Shown here in pieces: positions 43,091 to 52,049 of a stretch of 64,000 nt of DNA. The stretch is taken from the NCBI RefSeq assembly GCF_021147775.1, contig NZ_JAGTPK010000007.1:62001-126000 (forward strand), written 5' to 3'. The position numbers and the translations under genes are program-made. The notes under the pieces were generated by a model. It was given only the letters and a program-made list of their open reading frames with translations. It searched no databases and was not told where the DNA came from. This stretch comes from Pseudomonas californiensis (GTDB lineage: Bacteria; Pseudomonadota; Gammaproteobacteria; Pseudomonadales; Pseudomonadaceae). The first letter of the stretch is position 1. Each line of letters begins with the position of its first letter.

Positions 43091-46000
43091 TCAAGCCTCG
43101 ACCTTCTTGACCCTGAACCAGGCCGCATACAACGCAGGCAGGAACAACAGGGTCAGCGCAGTGGCAACGATCAGCCCACCCATGATCGCCACCGCCATCG
43201 GGCCAAAGAACAGGCTGCGCGACAGCGGAATCATGGCGAGCACCGCGGCCAGGGCCGTCAACACGATTGGCCGGAAACGTCGCACGGTCGCCTCGATAAC
43301 GGCCTCCCATTGGCTCAGCCCCCCGGCGATATCCTGCTCGATCTGATCCACCAGGATGACCGAGTTGCGCATGATCATTCCCGACAGCGCAATGGTGCCC
43401 AGCATTGCCACGAAGCCAAATGGCTGATTGAAGATCAGCAGAAACAGCGTCACGCCGATCAGGCCAAGCGGCGCGGTGATGAACACCATCAACATCCGCG
43501 AGAAACTGCGCAGTTGAATCATCAGCAAGGTCAGCACCACTACCAGAAATAACGGCATGCCGGCATTAACCGAGTTCTGGCCGCGTGCCGAGTCCTCAAC
43601 CGTACCGCCGACTTCAAGCAGATAACCGTCCGGCAGCTCGGCACGCACCGACGCCAGGGTCGGCATGATCTGGCTCACCAGCGTCGCCGGCTGCTCCTTG
43701 CCATAGATGTCAGCACGCACCGTCACGCTTGGCAGGCGATTGCGGTGCCAGATCACACCTTCTTCAAAGCCGTAGTCCAGCGTCGCGACTTGAGAGAGCG
43801 CAACGCTGGTGCCGTTTTGCGTCGGCACCGCCAGGCTGGACAGCGCCTGGAGTTGCTCGCGCTCGTTGCGAGTGCCCCGCAGCATGATGTCGACCAGCTC
43901 ATCGTCTTCCCGATACTGGCTGACGGTCGAACCGGTCAGTGAATTACGCAGGAAAGCCGAAAGGTCTGCCGTGGTCACCCCCAGGGCCCGCGCGCGGTCC
44001 TGATCAATGTTCAGGTGTACGACCTTGCTTGGCTCTTCCCAGTCCAGATGGACATTGGACACATGCGGATTTTCACGCACCTTTTCACGGACCTTGCGCG
44101 CCAGCTCTCGGACAACCTCAATGTGCTCACCCGTCACCCGAAACTGGACTGGATAACCCACAGGCGGGCCGTTTTCCAGACGCGTCACCCGTGAACGCAG
44201 CGTCGGGAATTGCTCATTGAGATGACTGATCAACCAGGTGCGCAGTGCCTCGCGCTCTTCGATACTGCGTGTCAGTACTACAAATTGCGCAAAGCTCGGT
44301 GCTGGCAATTGCTGATCCAGCGGCAGGTAATAACGCGGCGAACCGGTGCCGACATACGCCACGTAGTTGTCGATGCCCTCATGCCCCTTGAGCATCTGCT
44401 CCAGACGCTTGACCTGCTCCGCGGTGTTGGTCAGTGACGAACCTTCCGCCAGTTTCAGATCAATCATCAGTTCAAGACGCCCCGACGCCGGGAAGAACTG
44501 CTGCGGCACGAACTTGAACATCACCACCGACAATACAAAAAGTCCCACGGTCGCCACGATGACGGTCTTGCGCCGCCGCACACACCAGCCCACCAGGGCA
44601 CGCACGCGCTTGTAGAAGGGTGTGGCGTAAGGATCGGGAGCGTGAGAGCCGTGTTTGGCCGCATGCTTTTTGGCGAGGTCAGGTAACAGGCGATCACCCA
44701 GATAAGGGACGAACATCACCGCCGCTATCCACGAGGCGATCAGGGCAATGGTCACCACTTGAAAGATCGAGCGCGTGTATTCACCGGTACTCGACTGCGC
44801 CGTGGCTATCGGCAGGAAACCGGCTGCGGTGATAAGGGTACCGGTGAGCATGGGGAACGCCGTGCTGGTCCAGGCAAAACTGGCAGCCTTGAGGCGGTCA
44901 TATCCCTGTTCCATCTTGATCGCCATCATCTCGACAGCAATGATTGCGTCGTCCACCAACAAGCCCAACGCCAGCACCAACGCACCCAGCGAGATCTTGT
45001 GCAAGCCGATGCCCAGGTAGTACATGGTGGCAAAGGTCATGGCCAGCACCAGCGGAATGGCCAGTGCGACCACCAGCCCGGTGCGCAACCCCAGCGAGAA
45101 GAAACTCACCAGCAACACGATGATCAGCGCTTCGGCCAATACCTGAATGAACTCGCCAACGCCGGTTTTCACCGCAGCGGGCTGATCCGAAACCTTGCGC
45201 AATTGCATGCCGGCAGGCAGGTTCTTTTGCAGGCGGGCAAACTCCGCCTCAAGCGCGCGCCCGAGCACCAGGATGTCGCCGCCGCTTTTCATTGCCACTG
45301 CAAGACCGATGGCGTCTTCGTCCATAAAGCGCATGCGTGGCGCGGGCGGATCGTTGAAACCCCGATGCACGTCGGCCAGGTCACTGATACGCAACGTGCG
45401 ATCACCGACCCGAATCGGGAAGTTGCGGATTTCGTCCACGCTCTGAAAGCGGCCGCTGACGCGCAACTGAATGCGCTCGCTGGGCGTTTCGAAGAAGCTG
45501 GCGGATGATACGGCGTTCTGTGCCTCAAGTGCCTGCTGCACGTCCTGCAACGGCAGCCCGAGGGTCGCCAGCTTGACGTTCGACAGCTCGATCCAGATCT
45601 TTTCGTCCTGCAGACCGATCAGCTCGACCTTGCCGACGTCCTTGACCCGCTGCAGCTGAACCTGAATACGGTCGGCGTAATCCTTGAGCACCGCGTAATC
45701 GAAGCCTTTGCCAGTCAGGGCATAAATGTTGCCGAAGGTGGTGCCGAATTCATCGTTGAAAAACGGGCCTTGAATACCCGGCGGCAGATCCTGACGGATG
45801 TCACCGATCTTCTTGCGGATCTGGTACCAGAGTTCGGGCAGATAAGCCGAGAAGATGGAATCCCGCGCAACGAACGTGACGGTCGATTCGCCTGGTCGGG
45901 AGAACGAGCTGATGCGCTCGTATTCGCCGGTTTCCATGAGTTTCTTTTCAATGCGATCGGTGACTTGTCGAGCCACTTCCTCAGCGCTCGCCCCCGGCCA

Positions 46001-46156
46001 GATGGTCCGAATGATCATCGCCTTGAAGGTGAACGGCGGATCTTCGCTTTGCCCAAGCTTGGTGTAAGAAACCGCGCCCACTATGGCCAGCACGATCATC
46101 AGATACAGTACGACCTGGCGATGACGCAGCGCCCATTCGGAAAGATTGAAACGCAT
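43091..46156 (-). CDS. mexK: RND multidrug efflux transporter, MexK-like
   Basis: Proton-driven inner-membrane pump of the RND family. The 1021 residues show the duplicated layout of 12 transmembrane helices and two large periplasmic loops. The paired acidic residues of the proton relay sit in LALGLLVDDAIIAVEMM (about residues 405-406). The adaptor gene lies 3 bp upstream and a TetR gene is divergent, which together with the plsB-side synteny matches mexLJK of P. aeruginosa. No outer-membrane channel gene is present, so it must borrow one (OprM or OpmH type). Substrates here are inferred, not shown. Confidence 0.9.
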   Translation of the reverse strand: MRFNLSEWALRHRQVVLYLMIVLAIVGAVSYTKLGQSEDPPFTFKAMIIRTIWPGASAEEVARQVTDRIEKKLMETGEYERISSFSRPGESTVTFVARDSIFSAYLPELWYQIRKKIGDIRQDLPPGIQGPFFNDEFGTTFGNIYALTGKGFDYAVLKDYADRIQVQLQRVKDVGKVELIGLQDEKIWIELSNVKLATLGLPLQDVQQALEAQNAVSSASFFETPSERIQLRVSGRFQSVDEIRNFPIRVGDRTLRISDLADVHRGFNDPPAPRMRFMDEDAIGLAVAMKSGGDILVLGRALEAEFARLQKNLPAGMQLRKVSDQPAAVKTGVGEFIQVLAEALIIVLLVSFFSLGLRTGLVVALAIPLVLAMTFATMYYLGIGLHKISLGALVLALGLLVDDAIIAVEMMAIKMEQGYDRLKAASFAWTSTAFPMLTGTLITAAGFLPIATAQSSTGEYTRSIFQVVTIALIASWIAAVMFVPYLGDRLLPDLAKKHAAKHGSHAPDPYATPFYKRVRALVGWCVRRRKTVIVATVGLFVLSVVMFKFVPQQFFPASGRLELMIDLKLAEGSSLTNTAEQVKRLEQMLKGHEGIDNYVAYVGTGSPRYYLPLDQQLPAPSFAQFVVLTRSIEEREALRTWLISHLNEQFPTLRSRVTRLENGPPVGYPVQFRVTGEHIEVVRELARKVREKVRENPHVSNVHLDWEEPSKVVHLNIDQDRARALGVTTADLSAFLRNSLTGSTVSQYREDDELVDIMLRGTRNEREQLQALSSLAVPTQNGTSVALSQVATLDYGFEEGVIWHRNRLPSVTVRADIYGKEQPATLVSQIMPTLASVRAELPDGYLLEVGGTVEDSARGQNSVNAGMPLFLVVVLTLLMIQLRSFSRMLMVFITAPLGLIGVTLFLLIFNQPFGFVAMLGTIALSGMIMRNSVILVDQIEQDIAGGLSQWEAVIEATVRRFRPIVLTALAAVLAMIPLSRSLFFGPMAVAIMGGLIVATALTLLFLPALYAAWFRVKKVEA

Positions 46157-46159
46157 GGT

Positions 46160-47260
46160 CTACTCCTTGGCGGCCAGTTTCACGGCACGATTGCTGCGGT
46201 CCACTGGACGAACAGGTTCGCCCTCGCGCAGCACATAGCCGCCCGCCGCCACGACCCAGTCAGTCTCTTTCAGCCCCTGAAGCACCGGCACTGACTCCTG
46301 ACCATAGGGCCCTACGGTCACTGGTACGCGAGTCACCGTGCTGTCAGGGCTGACCCGCCATACAAACGTTGCTCCGTTTTCTGCCGTCAATGCAGAGAGC
46401 GGCACGGCCAACGGCACCGCGAGGTCCGAGGAGATGAACACCCTGGCGCTCTGCCCCAGGTCGGCTGGGATCTGCCCACTGGCGAACGAAACCCGAGCAG
46501 CAAAGGTGCGTGATCGCGGATCGGCAGACGGTGACAGCTCACGGATACGGCCCGGGAAGCGCTGATCGCGCGAGGTCCACAGTTCGACCGAGACCGCCTG
46601 ACCGGTCTTGAAACGCGCAAAGTTCTGCTCAGGCAGGCTGATCAGCACCTCACGCTCGCCATCAGTGGCCAGAGTGAATGCAGTTTGCCCGGCTGACACC
46701 ACTTGGCCCACCTCGATCAGGCGTTTGGCGATCACGCCGTCCTGGGACGCCCGCAATACCGTGTAACCGGTCTGGTTGTCGGCCACCGTCAGCTCTGCCT
46801 TGATCTGCTTGACCCGGGCCTCGCCTGCGCGATAGAGGTTTTCGGCATTGTCGTATTGCGAGCGGCTGACCATCTGCCGATCAAGCAGGGTTTTGTAACG
46901 ATCACGCTCGGAGCGCACCAGTTGCAGATTGGCGTCGGCTGCCGCGACCTGAGCGCGGGAAGCTTCCAGTTGCAGCCGCACGTCCTGGGCGTCCAGCTCA
47001 GCCAAGGGCTGGTTTGCCTTGACCCGCTGACCCTCTTCGACAAGCCGCTTGCTCACCTTGCCCGAGATACGAAATGCCAGATCTGGCTCATAACGGGCGC
47101 GCACCTCGCCAGGATAACTGTCCATCGACTGAGACGCTGGCAGCGGCTGCACGACCATGACAGGGCGAATGACCACAGGGGCCGTGACGTCCTGACCGCA
47201 GGCGGTCAGGACGGAAATCAGGCACAACGGCACGGCGAGGGACAGGGCGTCGCGAAACAT
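46160..47260 (-). CDS. mexJ: RND efflux periplasmic adaptor, MexJ-like lipoprotein
   Basis: Membrane fusion protein linking MexK to an outer-membrane channel. With the start at ATG 47260 (AAGG upstream) it has 366 residues and a lipoprotein signal (LISVLTAC, C21). The barrel-sandwich stretches are YEPDLAFRISGKVSKRLVEE and LAELDAQDVRLQLEAS. A coiled-coil hairpin (about residues 95-150) is followed by VLRASQDGVIAKRLIEVGQVV. The ATG at 47275 is an alternative with a poorer ribosome site. It directly precedes mexK and is transcribed away from mexL. Confidence 0.9.
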   Translation of the reverse strand: MFRDALSLAVPLCLISVLTACGQDVTAPVVIRPVMVVQPLPASQSMDSYPGEVRARYEPDLAFRISGKVSKRLVEEGQRVKANQPLAELDAQDVRLQLEASRAQVAAADANLQLVRSERDRYKTLLDRQMVSRSQYDNAENLYRAGEARVKQIKAELTVADNQTGYTVLRASQDGVIAKRLIEVGQVVSAGQTAFTLATDGEREVLISLPEQNFARFKTGQAVSVELWTSRDQRFPGRIRELSPSADPRSRTFAARVSFASGQIPADLGQSARVFISSDLAVPLAVPLSALTAENGATFVWRVSPDSTVTRVPVTVGPYGQESVPVLQGLKETDWVVAAGGYVLREGEPVRPVDRSNRAVKLAAKE

Positions 47261-47296
47261 GATGTGAACCTTCATGAAAACAGGCTTGGAATATTT

Positions 47297-47337
47297 GTAC
47301 TGGCGAGTATATTTAAAAATATCAAACTCACCAGTAC
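47297..47337. promoter_or_regulatory. 41-bp palindromic operator between mexJ and mexL
   Basis: Arms GTACTGGCGAGT (47297-47308) and ACTCACCAGTAC (47326-47337) are inverted repeats with one mismatch, centred on A+T-rich DNA that itself contains ATATTT/AAATAT. It lies in the 91 bp between the divergent mexJ and mexL starts. This is where a TetR repressor would control both directions; MexL is known to bind the mexL-mexJ intergenic region in P. aeruginosa. Confidence 0.75.
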
Positions 47338-47351
47338 ATTATTAAGCCCTT

Positions 47352-47990
47352 ATGCCTGAGACTCCCTTGACCAACGGCCCCGGACGTCCAAAAGACCTCG
47401 AAAAGCGCAAAGCCATTCTGGACTCGGCAAAAAACCTGTTCTTGAGCAACGGCTACGCCAACACCAGTATGGACACGATTGCCAGCGAGGCAGGTGTTTC
47501 CAAGCTCACGGTGTATAGCCACTTCAACGACAAAGAGACGCTGTTTTCCGCTGCAGTGATCGCACGCTGCGAAGAACAGATGCCTTCAGTACTGTTTCGT
47601 CTGGCGGAAGGCGCCACCGCCCAGACCACACTGCTGAATATCGGACGCGCCTTTCAGTGGCTGGTCAACAGCCCGGAATCGCTGGATTTGCACCGTTTGA
47701 TGGTCACCCTTGGCACCCAGGACCCTGCGCTTTCAAAAATCTTCTTCGAGGCAGGTCCGCAACGGCTGATCAGCGAAATGGAAAGCGTGCTGACTGATAT
47801 CCACAAGTCAGGCGGCCTGCGGATCGATTACCCGGCCCACGCCGCAGAGCATTTCTTCAGCATGATCAAGGGCCTGCGAAACTTTAGGCTGCTGGTGGGC
47901 TGTGCCGGAGTGCACGACGCGAACGCGGCAGAGCGACATGTGCAGGAAGTGGTGACGTTGTTCATGCGCGCCTATCAGCCCGATAACTGA
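47352..47990 (+). CDS. mexL: TetR-family repressor, MexL-like
   Basis: A 212-residue transcription factor with an N-terminal TetR helix-turn-helix (AILDSAKNLFLSNGYANTSM, DTIASEAGVSKLTVYSHFNDKE at about residues 36-57). The C-terminal helical ligand and dimerisation domain resembles the AefR-like group (NSPESLDLHRLMVTLG). It is divergent from mexJK with a large palindrome between, so it likely represses the pump and itself. The ATG lies only 14 bases from the operator edge and has a weak ribosome site. Confidence 0.9.
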   Translation: MPETPLTNGPGRPKDLEKRKAILDSAKNLFLSNGYANTSMDTIASEAGVSKLTVYSHFNDKETLFSAAVIARCEEQMPSVLFRLAEGATAQTTLLNIGRAFQWLVNSPESLDLHRLMVTLGTQDPALSKIFFEAGPQRLISEMESVLTDIHKSGGLRIDYPAHAAEHFFSMIKGLRNFRLLVGCAGVHDANAAERHVQEVVTLFMRAYQPDN

Positions 47991-48020
47991 CTGACAGGCG
48001 ACGTATCGCGAGGGCTTGGC

Positions 48021-48815
48021 TCAATCGATGGGCTTGGGCTTCAGGGCTTTCTTGGGATAAACGTCATAGCGGCTGGATTTGCCGTCCAGCGCGTAGCCCG
48101 GTTTCGGGCCTTCGATGCACGGAGCCTTGCGAGGACGCTTGACCACCACGCGGTGCGATGCAAGCGCCAGCGCTGCCTCCAGCAAGGCGGGTGCGTCCAT
48201 GTCGTCGCCAACCAGCGGACGGAACAGACGCATCTCCTTTTTGACCAGTGCGGTTTTTTCCCGGTGCGGGAACATCGGGTCAAGGTAGATGACCTGAGGC
48301 GCTTCGTCCTGCCAGCCGCGAATAAGCTCGATAGAGTTGCCGGTCAACAAGCGCATCCGGGCAATGATTGCTGCCACGTCATGATCATCACGGCCGCGAG
48401 CCAGGCCGTCTTCCAGAAGAGCAGCAATGATCGGCTGGCGTTCGATAAGGCTCATCGAGCACCCCAGACTTGCCAGCACGAACCCATCCTTGCCCAGCCC
48501 CGCCGTGGCGTCCAGAACGCTGGGACGCACTCCGGGCTGTATGCCAACTGCCTTGGCGATCATCTGACCGGTACCGCCGCCGAACAGGCGACGATGGGCC
48601 ACGGCACCCTCGGCAAAGTCGACCCGCACTGCACCGGGAGCATCTTCACTCAACTGCTGTAACTGCAAGCCGCTGTCGGTCACCTGCAGCGCAAAATCAG
48701 CCTCATCGTCCTGCAGCGGCAACCCGAGACGCTGCGCCCACTGCGCCGCCTGTTCCTGTCCACCGACTGCCAGGGCTTCAACCCGGATGCGACTGCCTGC
48801 TTGCTGCTCGATCAT
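48021..48815 (-). CDS. rsmJ: 16S rRNA (guanine-N2)-methyltransferase RsmJ
   Basis: SAM-dependent methylation of G1516 of 16S rRNA. The 264-residue protein begins [18 protein letters not shown] and has [19 protein letters not shown], the SAM motif [39 protein letters not shown] (catalytic DPMFP) and the C-terminal [14 protein letters not shown] prefer ATG 48815 to the longer frame start at 48869. A separate housekeeping gene divergent from the gene at 48912; not part of the mex operon. Confidence 0.93.
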   Translation of the reverse strand: MIEQQAGSRIRVEALAVGGQEQAAQWAQRLGLPLQDDEADFALQVTDSGLQLQQLSEDAPGAVRVDFAEGAVAHRRLFGGGTGQMIAKAVGIQPGVRPSVLDATAGLGKDGFVLASLGCSMSLIERQPIIAALLEDGLARGRDDHDVAAIIARMRLLTGNSIELIRGWQDEAPQVIYLDPMFPHREKTALVKKEMRLFRPLVGDDMDAPALLEAALALASHRVVVKRPRKAPCIEGPKPGYALDGKSSRYDVYPKKALKPKPID

Positions 48816-48911
48816 TACGTCCACACACTCAAAAATTGTTAATGATCGGCAAAATCTGCCGATAACCAAGTATCCGGCATTTTGCCAGACCCAACGTCAG
48901 TACTGATCGCT

Positions 48912-49535
48912 ATGTCAGAGATTGTTCAATCATCCATTGGCTATTTGTCGCACTCAGGCGACTTTAGCGTCCGCAACAGCCGCACACTCGGTGGTGTGAC
49001 CCAGCTGTGGTCGGATGCGTTTGCCCGGGTGATGGCAGAGCAGGTCAGTGAAAGCGCACCGCTCCCGGTTCATCCGACCAGCGTGGAAGTCGATGTTGAA
49101 ACCGGCGAACCTGTCGCCGGTGCAAAAACCCTGAGCAAGATTGTCGAGCAACGTGATTGCCCTGTCAGCGACACTGAGGTCAAACCACCAGAGCCGCTGT
49201 TCCTGCCGATCGCCGAATTTGAACTCGACCTGTTACCGCCGCCTGCCGAACCGTTCAGCATTGCCGAGATGATCGAGCAGCAACGCGGTCTGGAATTCGA
49301 AAGTCACTGGGTCCGCCCTACCGTGATGCACACTTACAGCGACGGCGCTGAGCCGGGCCCGGCTCCGCAACCACGTCCATTGCACTTGCCGATTGCCGAA
49401 CTGGAATGGGAGCTGGCCGACAAGCCTGCGCTGCCTCTGGATGCGCAAACCGTGGCCACCCAACAGCGCCAATTCGATTATGAAAACGTCTGGGCACGCC
49501 CGTTGATTCTGCAAAACCTGCGCATGGCCGCCTGA
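48912..49535 (+). CDS. Hypothetical protein with an internal tandem duplication
   Basis: A 207-residue proline- and acid-rich protein with no signal peptide or membrane helix. Residues 95-139 and 155-200 are clearly duplicated: LFLPIAEFELDLLPPPAEP and LHLPIAELEWELADKPALP, then in each copy an EQQR/TQQR, an aromatic-acidic patch (FESHW, YENVW) and VRP/ARP. The N-terminal 45 residues (IGYLSHSGDFSVRNSRTLGG) are different. I do not recognise a function. The start ATG 48912 is chosen over an upstream TTG. It is divergent from rsmJ. Confidence 0.72.
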   Translation: MSEIVQSSIGYLSHSGDFSVRNSRTLGGVTQLWSDAFARVMAEQVSESAPLPVHPTSVEVDVETGEPVAGAKTLSKIVEQRDCPVSDTEVKPPEPLFLPIAEFELDLLPPPAEPFSIAEMIEQQRGLEFESHWVRPTVMHTYSDGAEPGPAPQPRPLHLPIAELEWELADKPALPLDAQTVATQQRQFDYENVWARPLILQNLRMAA

Positions 49536-49609
49536 TCCAAACAGCCTTTCAAATACTTCATCGCACTCTCTATTGAGTCAGGACTTGCCTGCAGCTCTGG
49601 TACCCGGTG

Positions 49610-50299
49610 TTATCGACACACCTGCCAGCGCCCCATGTCCATGTGAAAATGATTGCGATGCGCCGCGTTGTACTCTGGTCCCAGTACGGTACTGAAGTTT
49701 TTGCACGCGCCATCGCGCACCAGCCGCAAAAATCGTCCCTTGTCGCCAGCATTGTCCCAGTCCTTGAGCAAATTGATGCGCTGACCATCGGCCAGACGAA
49801 AGCCAGCAATGTCGAGCGCGTTGGCCGTGGCGTGTTGGCTGAGCCGGCTGTTGGCGCGGTTATAGACATTTCGGCAGGCAAAGCTGCCCAGGTGGTCGAC
49901 TCGCGCAACCCGCTGGCCAAAAACGGACTGAGCGGCAGGCTGCAAGGTATGGATATCGAACAACACATACGCCACGGCCAACGGACAACTCGCCAGAAAG
50001 CTGCTGCTCAACGCCACGTCGCCGCCCAGTACGCGCAATGTATTCTCAAGCGGACATTTGGCGGAAGGATCGCTGTCGGCCTGACGACTGAAGCGCAGAC
50101 CCGAGTCATCCAGTACCTGATCGCACAACGCAGGATCGTCACGCAGCCGCGCCAGCTTATAAGGCGTCAGCAGATTGGGCTCGGCCCTGACATCCAGCGG
50201 TGCCCACGGATTCCATTGCGCAGGGATCTCTACCCAGCCGCGCCAGACCGCCATTACTGCGCCTGCACACAGCACAATCAGTAGCAGAAACACTCGCAT
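49610..50299 (-). CDS. Extensin-like family protein, membrane-anchored or secreted
   Basis: A 229-residue protein with an N-terminal hydrophobic segment (MRVFLLLIVLCAGAVMAVW, signal anchor or signal peptide). The C-terminal half fits the extensin-like domain family: CRNVYNRANSRLSQHATANA, LDIAGFRLADGQRI, and the terminal YNAAHRNHFHMDMG. The His and Asp residues in SQHATANALDIAGF and HRNHFHMD resemble the metal-binding arrangement of D-Ala-D-Ala peptidase-like enzymes (VanY/MepA type), so a cell-wall role is possible but unproven. It follows the next gene upstream by 2 bases, suggesting one transcript. Confidence 0.82.
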   Translation of the reverse strand: MRVFLLLIVLCAGAVMAVWRGWVEIPAQWNPWAPLDVRAEPNLLTPYKLARLRDDPALCDQVLDDSGLRFSRQADSDPSAKCPLENTLRVLGGDVALSSSFLASCPLAVAYVLFDIHTLQPAAQSVFGQRVARVDHLGSFACRNVYNRANSRLSQHATANALDIAGFRLADGQRINLLKDWDNAGDKGRFLRLVRDGACKNFSTVLGPEYNAAHRNHFHMDMGRWQVCR

Positions 50300-50301
50300 C
50301 C

Positions 50302-51135
50302 CTAACCCTTGAACAGATCGTTGAGTGAATCGAAGGGCAACGCCTGACCCGCATAGTTGAAGGTGCCGTAATTACAGATTTCCTCGGCGGCCCGATGCAG
50401 ACCACCCAGCGCTGCGCGCGCCAGTGAAGAACCGACACTGATACGCTTGACGCCACACTCACTCAGGTCTGCGACCGAAAGCGTCACGCCGCCCAGTCCC
50501 ATCAGTACATTCACCGGTTTGGGGGCTACGGCGTTCACCACGGCGATGATTTCTTCGCGGGTGCGCAAGCCCGGCGCATACAGCACGTCAGCCCCGGCGT
50601 CCGCATAGGCTTGCAGCCTGCGCAGAGTGTCAGCGAAGTCCAGTCGCCCGTGCAGCAGGTTTTCGGCGCGGGCGGTCAGCATGAACGGGAACGGCAGACT
50701 GCGTACTGCAGCGGCAGAAGCACGCACACGCTCCACAGCCAGTTCGAAGTCATAGATGGGGTTATCGGCCTGCCCCGTGGCGTCCTCGATGGAGCCACCA
50801 ACGATGCCGGTCGCGGCAGCAGCAAGCAGCGTTTGCGCACAACCTTGCGGGCTGTCGGCAAAACAGTTTTCCAGATCAGCCGCCACGGGCAAGGGCGTAG
50901 CGGCGACGATCGCGGCGACATTGGCCAGCGTTTCATCGCGGCTGAGCGCCCCTTGTGCATCGGCACGCCCGAGTGTAAACGCAAGCCCGGCACTGGTGGT
51001 CGCCAGCGCCTCGAAGCCCATCGAGGCCAGCAGCTTCGCTGAACCGGCATCCCACGGATTAGGGATGACAAAGGCACCATCACGTTCGTGCAACGCCTTG
51101 AACGTCTGCGCTCTGAGAAGTTGTTGTGAGTCCAT
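50302..51135 (-). CDS. Isocitrate lyase/PEP mutase superfamily protein
   Basis: A 277-residue TIM-barrel protein. VIPNPWDAGSAKLLASMGFEA, the metal-binding LPVAADLENCFADS, GIVGGSIEDATGQ (the Glu-Asp pair of the family), LTARAENLLHG and PVNVLMGLGGVTL are typical. It lacks the KKCGH catalytic loop of true isocitrate lyase, so it is not AceA; oxaloacetate decarboxylase or a C-C lyase of unknown substrate are possible. Start ATG 51135 chosen over the open frame to 51174. Followed 2 bases later by the extensin-like gene. Confidence 0.85.
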   Translation of the reverse strand: MDSQQLLRAQTFKALHERDGAFVIPNPWDAGSAKLLASMGFEALATTSAGLAFTLGRADAQGALSRDETLANVAAIVAATPLPVAADLENCFADSPQGCAQTLLAAAATGIVGGSIEDATGQADNPIYDFELAVERVRASAAAVRSLPFPFMLTARAENLLHGRLDFADTLRRLQAYADAGADVLYAPGLRTREEIIAVVNAVAPKPVNVLMGLGGVTLSVADLSECGVKRISVGSSLARAALGGLHRAAEEICNYGTFNYAGQALPFDSLNDLFKG

Positions 51136-51183
51136 GTGCGTGCTCTCCAAGGGTGGCTTTCTATAAGCACACACCTATCGACC

Positions 51184-52047
51184 TCAGAGCAAGCCCAACT
51201 GCTCCACTTGTGGACCACGATCCAGTTCAGGTAATGGCGGCAAGCCTGGCAAACGCACACACAACTGCTCGTGAAAGCGTCGAGCGAGTTCCGGCGCCTT
51301 GATGTTGTCCGGCGTATGCAGGAAAACGTAAGGCGTGCGGCCCTCTTCGATCCAGACAGCGACTTTTTCGACCCACTGGACCAGAAATGGATCGTTGGCC
51401 TCAAGCTCAGGCCGACCAATGAAGCGTACCTGAGGAAAATCGGTCAAGGCCGCCGGACGCGGCGGCAACTTGGGCTTCTTCGACTGGGCATGCAGGACGG
51501 CAGGGTCACTGGAGACACAACTGAACAGCGCTCGCGAGTCCAGGCAAACCCGCTCGATGCCACGGTCCAACAGCAGACGATTGAGCATGCGCTCTTCATC
51601 GCCTTTCATGAAGAACGCCATGTTGCGTACCTCAACTGCAAGGGGCACGTTCAACTCGTCAATAAACCCGATCAATTCGGCGAGGCGCTGCGGCGTAAAG
51701 CTGGCCGGCAACTGTAACCAGTAAGGCGAAACACGATTGCCCAGCGGGGCCAATAATCGAATGAATGTTTCGGCAGCGCCTACTTGCTGGCGTAAATCGC
51801 CATCGTGGCTGATGTCGCGAGGAAACTTGGCAGTGAAACGAAAGTCGGCAGGCATGACTTCTGCCCAGCGCTGCACAGTAGAGACTGCGGGACGGGCATA
51901 AAACGTGGTATTGCCTTCGACGACGTTGAATACCTGAGCATAAAGACTCAGGAAGTCCGTGGAGCGGGCATCTTCTGGATAGAGTGACTGACGCCAGGCG
52001 TTCTCGCTCCATGAAGGACACCCGAGGTAGTAAGGCAGAGCGGACAC
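51184..52047 (-). CDS. DUF72 (YecE-like) family protein
   Basis: About 287 residues forming the DUF72 TIM-barrel-like family: YYLGCPSWSENAWRQSLYP at the N-terminus, VVEGNTTFYARPAVSTVQRW, FRFTAKFPRDISHD, VSPYWLQLPASF, VPLAVEVRN and YVFLHTPDNIKAPELARRFH. No biochemical function is established. The start is GTG 52047 or TTG 52053; the latter overlaps the stop of the preceding gene as TTGA. No ribosome site is seen, so translation is likely coupled to the small gene upstream. Confidence 0.88.
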   Translation of the reverse strand: MSALPYYLGCPSWSENAWRQSLYPEDARSTDFLSLYAQVFNVVEGNTTFYARPAVSTVQRWAEVMPADFRFTAKFPRDISHDGDLRQQVGAAETFIRLLAPLGNRVSPYWLQLPASFTPQRLAELIGFIDELNVPLAVEVRNMAFFMKGDEERMLNRLLLDRGIERVCLDSRALFSCVSSDPAVLHAQSKKPKLPPRPAALTDFPQVRFIGRPELEANDPFLVQWVEKVAVWIEEGRTPYVFLHTPDNIKAPELARRFHEQLCVRLPGLPPLPELDRGPQVEQLGLL

Positions 52048-52049
52048 TG

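Noticed and set aside
50302..51135. True isocitrate lyase (AceA)
   Set aside because: Too short and lacks the KKCGH catalytic loop, so it was left as a superfamily call.
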